Positions 20,879 to 34,300 of a stretch of DNA of 64,000 nucleotides are shown piece by piece. Under the pieces are notes generated by a model. It searched no databases. It had not been told where the DNA came from and was given only the letters and a program-made list of their open reading frames with translations. Source of the DNA: Sambucus nigra. Its lineage: Eukaryota; Streptophyta; Magnoliopsida; Dipsacales; Adoxaceae. Each line of letters starts with the position of its first letter. Within the stretch, counting starts at the first letter, position 1. A program made the translations under genes and the position numbers. The DNA lies in NCBI GenBank assembly GCA_949130495.1, contig OX422221.1, forward strand, positions 149,443,405 to 149,507,404. The letters run 5' to 3'.

Positions 20879-23063
20879 ATTGGTCCCGTGGGAGGTGTTG
20901 GTGCCACCCACGGGAACGTTCGGGGGCTGTTTCTAGTTCTCACCCTCTAATGCCATGTTTTTAAGCCTAAGTCGAGAAATATGCAAATTACCGTCGTATT
21001 CTCAAACCGGGAGTCCCACGACTGCGGGGGCAGTTCCTACGAGTTACATTGGTCCCGTGGGAGATGTTGGTGCCACCCACGGGGACGTTCGGGGTCTGTT
21101 TCTAGTTCTCACCCTCTAATGCCATGTCTTTAAGCGTAAGTCTAGAAATATGCAAATTACCGTTGTACTCTCAAATCGGGAGTCTCGCGGCCGCGGGGTC
21201 AGCTCATACGAGTTACACTGGTCCCGTGGGTGGTGTTGGTGCCACCCACGGGGCCGTTCGGGGGTTGTTTCGAGTTCTCAGCCTCTAACACCATTTTTTA
21301 ATCCTAAGTCTAGAAATATACAAATTATAGTCTTATTCTCAAATCGGGAGTCCCGCGGCTGCGGGGTCAGTTCCTACGAGTTACATTGGTCTCGTGGGAG
21401 GTGTTGGTGCCACCCACAGGGCCGTTCGGGGGATGTTTCGAGTTCTCACCCTCTAACTCCATGCTTTGTTTAAGTCTAGAAATAGGCAAATTATCGTTGT
21501 ATTCTCAAATCAGGAGTCCCGCTGCTGCGAGTTCAGTTCCTACGAGTAACATTGGTCTCGTGGGAGGTGTTGGTGCCACCCATGGGGATGTTCAGGGACT
21601 GTTTCTAGTTGTCACCCTCAAACACCATCTTTTTAGGCCTGAGTCTAGAAATATGAAAATTATCATCGTATTCTCAAACCGGGAGTCCTGCGGCTGCGGG
21701 GTCAGTTCCTACGAGTTACATTGGTCCCGTGGGAGGTGTTGGTGCCACCCAAGGGGCCGTTAGAGCGCTTTTTCGAGTTCTCACCCTCTAACGTCATGTT
21801 TTTTAGCCTAAGCCTAGAAGTATGCAAATTATCAACATATTCTCAAATTGGGAGTCCCGCGACTGCGGGGTCAGTTTCTACGAGTTACATTGGTCCCGTG
21901 GGAGGTGTTGGTGCCACCCAAGGGGCCGTTCGGGGGATGTTTCGAGTTTTCTGCCTCTAACGCCATGTTATGCTTAAGTATAGAAATATGCAAATTACCA
22001 TCGTACTCTCAAATCGGGAGTCCCGCTGTTACGGGGTATGTTCCTACGAGTTTCATTTGTCCCGTGGGAGGTGTTGGTGCCACCCACGGGGACGTTCGGG
22101 GGTTGTTTCTAGTTCTCACCCTTTAACGCCATGTTTTAAACCTAAGTCTAGAAATATGCAAATTATGATCGTATGCTCAAATCGGGAGTCTCGCGGCTGC
22201 GGGTTCAGTTTCTAGGAGTTACATTGGTCCCGTGGGAGGTGTTGGTGCCAACCACGGGGACGTTCGGGGGCTGTTTCTAGTTCTCACCCTCTGACGCCAT
22301 GTTTTTAAGCCAAAGTCTAGAAATATGCAAATTACCATCGTATTCTCAAACCGGGAGTCCCGCGGCTGCGGGGTCAGTTCTACGAGTTACATTGGTCCCG
22401 TGGAAGGTGTTGGTGCCAACCACGGGGCCGTCAGGGGCTTTTTCGAGTTATCACCCTATAACGCCATGTTTTTAAGACTAAGTCTAGAAATATGCAAATT
22501 ACCATCGTATTATCAAACTGGGAGTCCCGTGGCTGCGGTGTCAGTTCCTACGAGTTACATTGGTCCCGTTGGAGGTTTTTGTGCCACCCAATGGGCCGTT
22601 AGAGGGCTGTTTTGAGTTCTCACCCTCGAACGTCATGTTTTTAAGCCTAAGCCTGTAAATATGCAAATTATCGTCGTATTCTAAAACCGAGAGTCCCGCA
22701 GCTGCGGGGTCAGTTCCTACGAGCTATATTGGTCCCGTGGGAGGTGTTGGTGCCACCCAATGGGCCATTCGGGGGATTTTTTAAGTTTTCACCCTCTAAC
22801 GCCATGTTTTCCTTATGTCTAGAAATATGCAAATTACCATCGTACTCTCAAATCGGGAGTCCCGCAGCTACGGGGTCAGTTCCTATGGGTTACAGTGGTC
22901 TCGTGGGAGGTGTTGGTGCCACCCACGGGGACGTTTGGGGGATGTTTCTAGTTCTCACCATCTACCGCCATTTTTTTAAGCCTAAGTCTAGAAATAAGCA
23001 AATTACCATTGTACTCTTAAATCGGGAGTCCCGCGGCTGCGGGGTCTATTCCAACGAGTTACA
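20879..23063 (+). repeat. Higher-order block A3 (partial copy of A1/A2)
   Basis: Third occurrence of the marker monomers at 20879 and of the block order up to about 23063, where a local four-monomer duplication begins. The variant monomer at 20714 (end of A2) recurs at 23232. Confidence 0.75.
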
Positions 23064-24401
23064 TTGGTCCCGTTGGAGGTGTTGGTGCCACCCACGGGGA
23101 CGTTCGGAGGCTGTTACGAGTTCTCACCCTCTAACGCCATGTTTTAAGCCTAACTCTAGAAATATGAAAGTTATCGTCGTACGCTCAAATCGGGAGTCCC
23201 GCGGCGAGGGGGTCAGTTTCTACGAGTTACATTGGTCCCGTGGGAGGTATTGGTGCCACCCACGGGGCCGTTCGGGGGCTGTTTCGAGTTTTCCGCCTCT
23301 AACGCCATGTTTTGCTTAAGTATAGAAATATGCAAATTACCATCGTACTCTCAAATTGGGAGTCCCGCAGCTGCGGGGTCCGTTCCTACGAGTTACATTG
23401 GTCCCGTGGGTGGTGTTGGTGCCACCCACGGGGACGTTCGGGGGTTGTTTCTAGTTCTCACCCTTTAACGCCATGTTTTAAGCCTAAGTCTAGAAATATG
23501 CAAATTATCATCGTACGCTCAAATCGGGAGTCCTGCGGCTGCGGGGTCAGTTCCTAGGAGTTACATTGGTCCCGTGGGAGGTGTTGGTGCCACCCATGGG
23601 GCCGTTCGGGGGCCGTTTTGAGTTCTCACCCTCTAATGCCATTTTTTAAACCTAAGTCTAGAAATATGCAAATTACCATCGTATTCTCAAACCGGGAGTC
23701 CCGCGGCTGCGGGGTCAGTTCTACGAGTTACGTTGGTCCCGTTGGAGGTGTTGGTGCCACCCACGGGGACGTTCGGAGGCTGTTACGAGTTCTCACCCTC
23801 TAACGCCATGTTTTAAGCCTAACTCTAGAAATATGAAAGTTATCGTCGTACGCTCAAATCGGGAGTCCCGCGGCGAGGGGGTCAGTTTCTACGAGTTACA
23901 TTGGTCCCGTGGGAGGTATTGGTGCCACCCACGGGGCCGTTCGGGGGCTGTTTCGAGTTTTCTGCCTGTAACGCCATGTTTTGCTTAAGTATAGAAATAT
24001 GCAAATTACCATCGTACTCTCAAATTGGGAGTCCCGCAGCTGCGGAGTCCGTTCCTACGAGTGACATTGGTCCCGTGGGAGGTGTTGGTGCCACCCACGG
24101 GGACGTTCGGGGGTTGTTTCTAGTTCTCACCCTTTAACGCCATGTTTTAAGCCTAAGTCTAGAAATATGCAAATTATCATCGTACGCTCAAATCGGGAGT
24201 CCTGCGGCTGCGGGGTCAGTTCCTAGGAGTTACATTGGTTCTGTGGGAGGTGTTGGTGCCACCCATGGGGCCGTTCGGGGGCCGTTTCGAGTTCTCACCC
24301 TCTAATGCCATTTTTTAAACCTAAGTCTAGAAATATGCAAATTACCATCGTATTCTCAAACCGGGAGTCCCGCGGCTGCGGGGTCAGTTCTACGAGTTAC
24401 G
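23064..24401 (+). repeat. Four-monomer tandem duplication (2 x 669 bp)
   Basis: Units 23064-23732 and 23733-24401 are near copies. The private variants CCGTTGGAGG, AACTCTAGAAATATGAAAG and GCGGCGAGGGGGTCAG occur in both, exactly 669 bp apart (for example 23201 and 23870), and the start of a third unit appears at 24402. Confidence 0.88.
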
Positions 24402-27400
24402 TTGGTCCCGTTGGAGGTGTTGGTGCCACCTACGGGGACGTTCGGGGGATGTTTCTAGTTCTCACCCTCTAACGCCATATATTTAAGCCTAAGTCTAGAA
24501 ATATACTAATTATCATCGTATTTTGAAACCGGGAATCCCGCGGCTGTGGGGTCAGTTCCAACGAGTTACATTGGTCCCGTGGGAGGTGTTGGTGGGCCAC
24601 CCACGGGGCCGTTAGAGGGCTGTTTTGAGTTCTCACCCTCAAACTTCACGTTTTTAAGCCTAAGCCTATGAATATACAAATTATCGTCATATTCTAAAAC
24701 CGAGAGTCCCATCTCGCGGCTGCGGGGTCAGTTGCTACGAGTTACATTGGTACCGTGGGAGGTGTTGGTGCCACCCAAGGGGCCGTTCGGGGGCTGTTTT
24801 TAGTTTTCACCCTCTAATGCCTTGCAAATTATCTCCGTAATCTCAAATCGAGAGTCCCGCTGCTGCGGGGTCAGTTCCTACGAGTTACATTGGTCCCGTT
24901 GGAGGTGTTGGTGCCACCCACGGGGACGTTCGGGGGCTGTTTCTAGTTCTCACCCTCAAACGCCATATATTTAAGCATGAGTCTAGAAATATGCAAATTA
25001 TCGTCGTATTCTCAAACAGGGAGTCCCGCGGCTGCGGGGTCAGTTCCAACGAGTTACATTGGTCCCGTGGGAGGTGTTGGTGCGCCACCCACGGGGCCGT
25101 TAGAGGGCTGTTTCGAGTTCTCACCCTCGAACGTCATGTTTTTAAGCCAAAGTCTAGAAATATGCAAATTATCATCGTATTCTCAAACCAAGATTCCCGC
25201 GGCTGCGGGGTCAGTTCCTGCGAGTTACATTGGTCCCGTGGGAGGTGTTGGTGCCACCCAAGGGGCCGTTCGGGGGCTATTTTGAGTTTTCACCCTCTAA
25301 CGCTATGTTTCGCTTAAGTCTAGAAATATGCAAATTACCATCGTACCCTCAAACAGGGGGTCCCGCGACTGCGAGGTCAGTTCCTATGAGTTACATTGAT
25401 CTCGTGGGACGTGTTGGTGCCACCCGCGGGGACGTTCGGGGGTTGTTTCTAGTTCTCACCCACTACCGCCATGTTTTTAAGCCTATGTCTAGAAATATGC
25501 AAATTACTGTCGTACTCTCAAACCGGGAGACCCTCGGCTGCGGGGTCAGTTCCTAAGAGTTACATTGGTCCCGTGGGAGGTGTGGGTGCCACCCATAAGG
25601 GACGTTCAGGGGCTGTTTCGAATTCTCACCCTCTAACGCCATGTTTTAAGCGTAAGTCTAGATATATGCAAATTACCGTCGTATTTTCAAACCAGGAGTC
25701 CCGCAGCTGGGGGGACAGTTCTTACGAGTTACATTGGTCCTGTGGGAGGGGTTGGTGCCACCCACGGGGCCGTTAGGGGGCTGTTTTTAGTTCTCACCCT
25801 CTAACGCCATGTTTTTAATCCTAAGTCTAGAAATTTGCAAATTATCATCGTATTCTCAAACCGGGTGTCCCGCGGCTACGCTGTCAATTCGTAAGAGTTA
25901 TATTGGTCTCGTGGGAGGTGTTGGTGCCACCCACGGGGACGTTCGGGGGCTGTTTCTAGTTCTCACCCTCTACCGCCATGTTTTTAAGCCTTAGTCTAGA
26001 AATATGCAAATTACCGTCGTACTCTCAAACCGGGAGACCCGCGGCTGCGGGGTTAGTTACTAAGAGTTACATTGTCCCCGTGGGAGGTGTTGGTGGATCC
26101 CACAAGGGACGTTCGGGGGCTGTTTCGAGTTCTCACCCTCTAACTCCATGTTTTAAACCTAAGTCTAGAAATATGTAAATTACCGTCATATTCTCCAACC
26201 GGGAGTCCCGCAGCTGGGGGGCCAGTTCTTACAAGTTACATTGGTCCCGTGGGACGGGTTGGTGCCACCCACGGGGCCGCTCGGGGGCTGTTTTTTGGTC
26301 TCACCCACTAACGCCATGTTTTTAAGCCTAAGTCTAGAAAGTTGCAAATTATCATTGTATTCTCAAACCGTGTGTCCCGCGGCTGCCTGTCAATTCGTAC
26401 GAGTTACATTGGTCTCGTGGGAGTTGTTGGTGCCACCTATGGGGACGTTCGGGGGCTGTTTCTAGTTCTCACACTCTACCGCCATGTTTTTAAGCCTAAG
26501 TCTAGAAATATACAAATTACCGTCGTACTCACAAACCGGGAGACCAGCGGCTGCGGGGTCAGTTCCTAAGAGTTACATTGGCCCATTGGGAGGTGTTGGT
26601 GCCTCCCACAAGGGACGTTCGGGGGTTGTTTCGAGTTCTCACCCTCTAACGCCATGTTTTAAGCCTAAGTCTAGAAATATGAAAATTACCGTTGTACTCT
26701 CAAACCGAGAGTCCCGCGGCTACGGGGTCAGTTCCTATGAGTTACATTGGTCCCGTGGGAGGTGTTAGTGCCTCCCACGGGGCTGTTCGGGGGCTGTTTC
26801 GAGTTTTCATCCTCTAAAGCCATGTTTTTGAGCCTAAGTCTAAAAATAAGTAAATTATCATCGTATTCTCAAACCAGGTGTCCCGCGGCTGCGGGGTCAG
26901 TTCCTACGAGTTACATTGGTCCCGTGGGAGGTGTTGTTGCCACCCAGGGGGCCGTTAGAGAGCTGTTTCGAGTTCTCACCCTCTAACATCATGTTTTTCA
27001 GCCTAAGCCTAGAAATATGAAAATTATCATCATATTATCAAATTGGGAGTCCCGCGGCTGCGGGGTCAGTTCCTACGAGTTACATTGGTCCCGTGGGAGG
27101 TGTTGGTGCCACCCTACGGGCCATTCGGGGCCTGTTTCGAGTTTTCACCCTCTAACGCCATGTTTTGCTTAAGTCTAGAAATTTACAAATTACCATCATA
27201 CTCTCAAATCGGGAGACCCGCGGCTGCGGGGTCAGTTCCTAAGAGTTACATTGGCCCCATGGGAGGTGTTGGTGCCACCCACAAGGGACGTTCGGGGGAT
27301 GTTTGGAGTTCTCACCCTCTAACGCCATGATTAAAGCCTAAGTCTGTAACTATGATAATTACCATCGTACTCTCAAACCGGGAGTCCCGCGGCTATCGGG

Positions 27401-30400
27401 TCAGTTCCTACGAGTTACTTTGGTCCCGTGGGAGGTGTTAGTGCCTCCCACGGGGCCGTTCGGGAGCTGTTTCGAGTTTTCACCCTCTAACGCCATGTTT
27501 TTAAGCCTATGTCTAAAAATAAGTAAATTATCATTGTATTCTCAAATCGAGTGTCCCGCGGCTACGGGGTCAGTTCGTACGAGTTACATTGGTCCCGTGG
27601 GAGGTGTTGGTGCCACCCACGGGGCCGTTCGGGGGCTGTTTTGAGTTCTCACCCTCTAACGTCATGTTTTAAGCCTAAGTCTAGAAATATGCAAATTACC
27701 ATCGTACTCTCAAATCGGGAGTCCCGCGACTGCGGGATCAGTTCCTACGAGTTTCATTGGTCCCGTGGGAGGTGTTGGTGCCACCCTACGGGCCGTTCGG
27801 GGGCTGTTTCGAGTTTTCACCCTCTAACGCCATGTTTGGCTTAAGTCTAGAAATATGCAAATTACCGTCGTACTCTAAAATGGGGAGTCCCGTGGCTGCG
27901 GGGTCAGTTCCTACGAGTTACAGTGGTCCCATGGGAGGTGTTGGTGCGCCACCCACGGGGCCGTTAGAGGGTTGTTTCGAGTTCTCACCCTCGAACGTCA
28001 TATTTTTAAGCCTGAGTCTAAAATATGAAAATTATGATCGTATTCTCAAATCGGGAGTCCCGCGGCTGCGGGGTCAGTTCCTACGAGTTACATTTGTCCC
28101 GTGGGAGGTGTTCGTGCAACCCACAGGGCCGTTTGGGGGCTGTTTCGAGTTCTCACCCTCTAACGCCATGTTTTAAGCCTAAATCTAGAAATATGCCAAT
28201 TATTGTCGTACTCTCAAACTGGTAGACCCGCGGCTGCGAGGTCAGTTCCTAAGAGTTACATTCGTCCCATGGGAGGTGTGGGTGCCTCCCACGGGGACGT
28301 TCGGGGGCTGTTTCGAGCTCTCACCGTCTACCACCATGTTTTTAAACCTAAGTCTGGAAATATACAAATTACTGTCGTACTCTCAAACCGGGAGTTCCGC
28401 GGCTGCGGGGTCAGTTCCTAAGAGTTACATTGGTCCCGTGGGAGGTGTTGGTGCCACCCACCAGCGACGTTCGGGGGCTGTTTTGTGTTGTCACCCTCTA
28501 ATGCCATGTTTTAAGCCTAAGTCTAAAAATATGCAAATTACCGTCGTACTCTCTAACCGGGAGTCCCGCGGCTACGGGGTCAGTTCCTACGAGTTACATT
28601 GGTTTAGTGGGAGGTGACGGTGCCACCCACGGGAATGTTTGGGGGCTGTTTCTAGTTCTCACCCTCTAAGGCCATGTTAGGTTTATGTCTAAAAATATGC
28701 AAATTACTGTCGTATTCTCAAATCGGGAGTCCCGCTGTTGCGGGGTCAGTTCCTACGAGTTGCATTGGTCCCGTGGCAGGTGTTGGTGCCACCCACGGGG
28801 ACGTTTTGGGGATGTTTCTAGTTCTCACCCTCTAATGCCATATATTTAAACCTAAGTCTAGAAATATACAAATTATCATCATATTCTGAAACCGGGAATC
28901 CCGCGGCTGTGGGGTCAGTTCCAACGAGTTACATTGGTCCCGTGGGAGGTGTTGGTGCGCCACCCACGGGGCCGTTAGAGGGTTGTTTTGAGTTTTCACC
29001 CCCAAACGTCACGTTTTTAAGCCTAAGCCTATGAATATACAAATTTTCATCGTATTCTAAAACCGAGAGTCCCATCTCGCGGCTGCGGGGTCAGTTGCTA
29101 CGAGTTACATTGGTCCCGTGGGAGGTGTTAGTGCCACCCAAGGGGCCATTCGGGGGCTGTTTTTAGTTTTCACCCTCTAACGCCATGTTTTGCTTAAGTC
29201 TAGAAATATGCAAATTACCATCTTACTCTAAAACCAGGAGTCCCGCGGCTGCGGGGTCAGTTCCTACAGGTTACAGTGGTCTCATGGGAGGTGTTGGTGC
29301 CACCCACGGGGACGTTTGGGGGTTGTTTCTAGTTCTCACCCTCGACCAACATGTTTTTAAGCCTAAGTCTAGAAATATGAAAATTACCGTCGTACTCTCA
29401 AACCAGGAGACCCGCGGCTGCGGGGTCAGTTCCTACGAGTTACATTGGTCCCGTGGGAGGTTTTGGTGCCACCCACAAGGGACGTTCGGAGGCTGTTACG
29501 AGTTCTCACCCTCTAACGCCATGTTTTAAGCCTAAGTTTAGTAATACGCAAATAACTGTCATATTATTAGATCGGGAGTCCCGCGGCTGTGGGGTCAGTT
29601 CCTACGAGTAACATTTGTCCCGTGGGAGGTGCTGGTGCCACCCACTGGGCCGTTCTAGGGCTTTTTTGAGTTCTCACCCTCTAACGCCATGTTTTTAAGC
29701 CTAAGTCTAGAAATATGCAAATTACCATCGTATTCTCAAACCGGGAGTCCCGCGGCTGGGTGGTCAGTTCCTACGAGTTATATTGGTCCCGTGGGAGGTG
29801 TTGGTGCCACCCACGGGGACGTTCGGGGGGTGTTTCTAGTTCTCACCCTCTAACGCCATGTTTTTAAGCCTAAGTCTATAAGTATGCAAATTATCGCCGC
29901 AAGCTCAAATCGAGAGTCCCGCTGCTGCGGGGTCAGTTCTTACAAGTTACATTGGTCCCGTGGGAGGTATTGGTGCCACCCACGGGGTCGTTCGCGGGCT
30001 GTTTCGAGTTCTCACCCTCTAATACCTTGTTTTGTTTAAGTCTAAAAATATACAAATTACCGACGTATTCTCAAATCGAGAGTCCCACTCGAGTTACATT
30101 GGTCCCGTGGGAGGTGTTGGTGCCACCCACGGGGACGTTCGGGGGCTGTTTCTAGTTCTCACCCTCTAACGCCATATATTTAAGACTAAGTCTAGAAATA
30201 TGCAAATTATCGTCGTATTCTCAAACAGGGAGTCCCGCGGCTGCGGGGTCAGTTCCAACGAGTTACATTGGTCCCGTGGGAGGTGTTGGTGCGCCACCCA
30301 CGGGGCCGTTAGAGGGCTGTTTCGAGTTCTCACCCTCTAACGTCATGTTTTTAAGCCAAAGTCTAGAAATATGCAAATTATCGTCGTATTCTCAAACCGA

Positions 30401-31390
30401 GATTCCCGCGGCTGCGGGGTCAGTTCCTACGAGTTACATTGGTCCCGTGGGAGGTGTTGGTGCAAATTACTGTCGTATTATTAGATCGGGTGTCCCGCGG
30501 CTGCGGGGTCAGTTCCTACGAGTTACATTGGTCCCGTGGGAGGTGTTGGTGCGCCACCCACGGGGCCGTTAGAGGGTTGTTTCGAGTTCTCACCCTCGAA
30601 CGTCATATTTTTAAGCCTGAGTCTAAAATATGAAAATTATGATCGTATTCTCAAATCGGGAGTCCCGCGGCTGCGGGGTCAGTTCCTACGAGTTACATTT
30701 GTCCCGTGGGAGGTGTTGGTGCAACCCACAGGGCCGTTTGGGGGTTGTTTCGAGTTCTCACCCTCTAACGCCATGTTTTAAGCCTAAATCTAGAAATATG
30801 CAAATTACTGTCGTACTCTCAAACTGGTAGACCCGTGGCTGCGAGGTCAGTTCCTAATAGTTACATTGGTCCCGTGGGAGGTGTGGGTGACTCCTACGGG
30901 GACGTTCGGGGGCTGTTTCGAGTTCTCACCGTCTACCACCATGTTTTTAAACCTAAGTCTAGAAATATGCAAATTATCGTCGTATTCTCAAACCGAGATT
31001 CCCGCGGCTGCGGGGTCAGTTCCTATGAGTTACATTGGTCCCGTGGGAGGTGTTGGTGCCACCCAAGGGGCCGTTCGGGGGCTGTTTTGAGTTTTCACCC
31101 TCTAACGCTATGTTTTTAAGCCTAAGTCTAGAAATTTCCAAAATTATCATCGTATTCTCAAACCGGGTGTCCCGCGGCTACGCTGTCAATTCGTAAGAGT
31201 TACATTGGTCTCGTGGGAGGTGTTGGTGCCACCCACGGGGACGTTCGGGGGATGTTTCGAGTTTTCACCCTCTAACGCCATGTTTTAAGCCTAAGTCTAG
31301 GAATATGCAAATTACCATCGTATTCTCCAACCGGGAGTCCCGCAGCTGGGGGGCCAGTTCTTACGAGTTACATAGGTCCCGTGGGAGGGG
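24402..31390 (+). repeat. Satellite segment B, mixed order
   Basis: Monomers here share variants with both sides. The marker CCCATCTCGCGG occurs at 24708 and 29071 (and at 18321 to the left). The variant run with GCCTGAGTCTAAAATATGAA appears from about 28011 and 30616, then continues into the next segment. Several broken monomers lie here (near 24821, 30088 and 30464). Order is less regular than in block A. Confidence 0.7.
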
Positions 31391-34300
31391 TTGGTGCCAC
31401 CCACGGGGCCGCTCGGGGGATGTTTTTTCATCTCACCCACTAACGCCATGTTTTTAAGACTAAGTCTAAAAGTTGCAAATTATCATCGTATTCTCAAACC
31501 GTGTGTCCCGCGGCTGCGTTGTCAATTCGTACGAGTTACATTGGTCTCGTGGGAGTTGTTGGTGCCACCCACGGGGACGTTCGGGGGCTGTTTCTAGTTC
31601 TCACACTCTACCGCGATGTTTTTAAGCCTAAGTCTAGAAATATACAAATTACCGTCGTACTCTCAAACCGGGAGACCAGCGGCTGCGGGGTCAGTTCCTA
31701 AGAGTTACATTGGCCCCTTGGGAGGTATTGGTGCCTCCCACAAGGGACGTTCGGGGCTGTTTCGAGTTCTCACCCTCTAACGCCATGTTTTAAGCCTAAG
31801 TCTAGAAATATGAAAATTACCATTGTACTCTCAAACCGAGAGTCCCGCGGCTACGGGGTCAGTTCTTATGAGTTACATTGGTCCCGTGGAGGTGTTAGTG
31901 CCTCCCACGGGGCTGTTCGGGGGCTGTTTCAAGTTTTCACCCTCTAAAGCCATGTTTTTGAGCCTAAGTCTAAAAATAAGTAAATTATCATCGTATTCTC
32001 AAACCGGGTGTCCCGCGGCTGCGGGGTCAGTTCCTACGAGTTACATTGGTCCCGTGGGAGGTGTTGGTGCCACCCAGGGGGCCGTTAGAGAGTTATTTCG
32101 AGTTCTCACACTGTAACGTCATGTTTTTCAGCCTAAGCCTAGAAATATGCAAATTATCATCATATTATCAAATTGGGAGTCCCGCGGCTGTGGGGTCAGT
32201 TCCTACGAGTTACATTGGTCCCGTGGGAGGTGTTGGTGCCACCCTACGGGCCGTTCGGGGGCTGTTTCGACTTTTCACCCTCTAACGCCATGTTTTGCTT
32301 AAGTCTAGAAAATTACAAATTACCGTCATACTCTCAAATCGGGAGACCCGCGGCTGCAGGTTCAGTTCCTAAGAGTTACATTGGCCCCGTGGGAGGTGTT
32401 GGTGCCACCCACAAGGGACGTTCGGGGGCTGTTTCGAGTTCTCACCCTCTAACGCCATGTTTAAAGCCTAAGTCTATAAATATGAAAATTACCATCGTAC
32501 TCTCAAACCGGGAGTCCCGCGGCTATGGGGTCAGTTCCTACGAGTTACTTTGGTCCTGTGGGAGGTGTTAGTGCCTCCCACGGGGCCGTTCGGGGGCTGT
32601 TTCGAGTTTTCACCCTCTAACGCCATGTTTTTAAGCCTATGTCTAAAAATAAGTAAATTATCATTGTATTCTCAAATCGAGTGTCCCGCGGCTACGGGGT
32701 CAGTTCGTACGAGTTACACTGGTCCCGTGGGAGGTGTTGGTGCCAACCCCGGGGCCGTTAGGGGGCTGTTTCCTATTTTTACCCTCTAACGCCATGTATT
32801 GCTAAAGTCTAGAAATATGCAAATTAACATAGTACTCTCAAATCGGGAGTCCCGCGGCTGCGGGGTCAGTTCCTACGAGTTACATTGGTCCCGTGGGCGG
32901 TGTTAGTGCCTCCCACGGGGCGATTCGGGGGCTGTTTCGAGTTTTCATCCTCTAAAGCCATGTTTTTGAGCCTAAGTCTAAAAATAAGTAAATTATCATT
33001 CTATTCTCAAACCGGGTGTCCCGCGGCTGCGGGGTCAGTTCCTACTAGTTACATTGGTCCCGTGGGAGGTGTTGGTACGCCACCCACGGGGCCGTTAGAG
33101 GGTTGTTTCGAGTTCTCACCCTCGAACGTCATATTTTTAAGCCTGAGTCTAAAATATGAAAATTATGATCGTATTCTCAAATAGGGAGTCCCGCGGCTGC
33201 GGGGTCAGTTCCTACGAGTTACATTTGTCCCGTGGGAGGTGTTGGTGCAACCCACAGGGCCGTTTGGGGGTTGTTTCGAGTTCTCACCCTCTAACGCCAT
33301 GTTTTAAGCCTAAATCTAGAAATATGCAAATTACTGTCGTACTCTCAAACTGGTAGACCCGCGGCTGCGAGGTCAGTTCCTAAGAGTTACATTGGTCCCG
33401 TGGGAGGTGTGGGTGCCTCCTACGGGGACGTTCGGGGGCTGTTTCGAGTTCTCACCGTCTACCACCATGTTTTTAAACCTAAGTCTAGAAATATGCAAAT
33501 TATCGTCGTATTCTCAAATCGAGATTCCCGCGGCTGCGGGGTCAGTTCCTACGAGTTACATTGGTCCCGTGGGAGGTGTTGGTGCCACCCAAGGGGCCGT
33601 TCGGCGGCTGTTTTGAGTTTTCACCCTCTAACGCTATGTTTCGCTTAAGTCTAGAAATTTGCAAATTACCGTCGTACGCTCAAACCGGGAGTCCCGCGAC
33701 GGCGAGGTCAGTTCCTACGAGTTACATTGGTCTCGTGGGAGGTGTTGGTGCCACCCGCGGGGACGTTCGGTGGCTGTATCTAGTTCTCACCCACTACCGC
33801 CATGTTTTTAAGCCCATGTCTAGAAATATGCAAATTACCGCCGTACTCTCAAACCGGGAGACCCTCGGCTGCGGGGTCAGTTCCTAAGAGTTACATTGGT
33901 CCCGTGGGAGGTGCTGGTGCCACCCACAAGGGACGTTCAGGGGCTGTTTCGAGTTCTCACCCTCTAACGCCATGTTTTAAGCCTAAGTCTTGATATATGC
34001 AAATTATAGTTGTATTTTCAAACCAGGAGTCCCGCAGCTGGGGGGACAGTTCTTACGAGTTACATTGGTCCCGTGGGAGGGGTTGGTGCCACCCACGGGG
34101 CCGTTCGGGGGCTTTTTTTAGTTCTCACCCTCTAACGCCATGTTTTTAAGCCTAAGTCTAGAAATTTGCAAAATATCATCGTATTCTCAAACCGGGTGTC
34201 CCGCGGCTACGCTGTCAATTCGTAAGAGTTACATTGGTCTCGTGGGAGGTGTTGGTGCCACCCACGGGGACGTTCGGGGGCTGTTTCTAGTTCTCACCCT

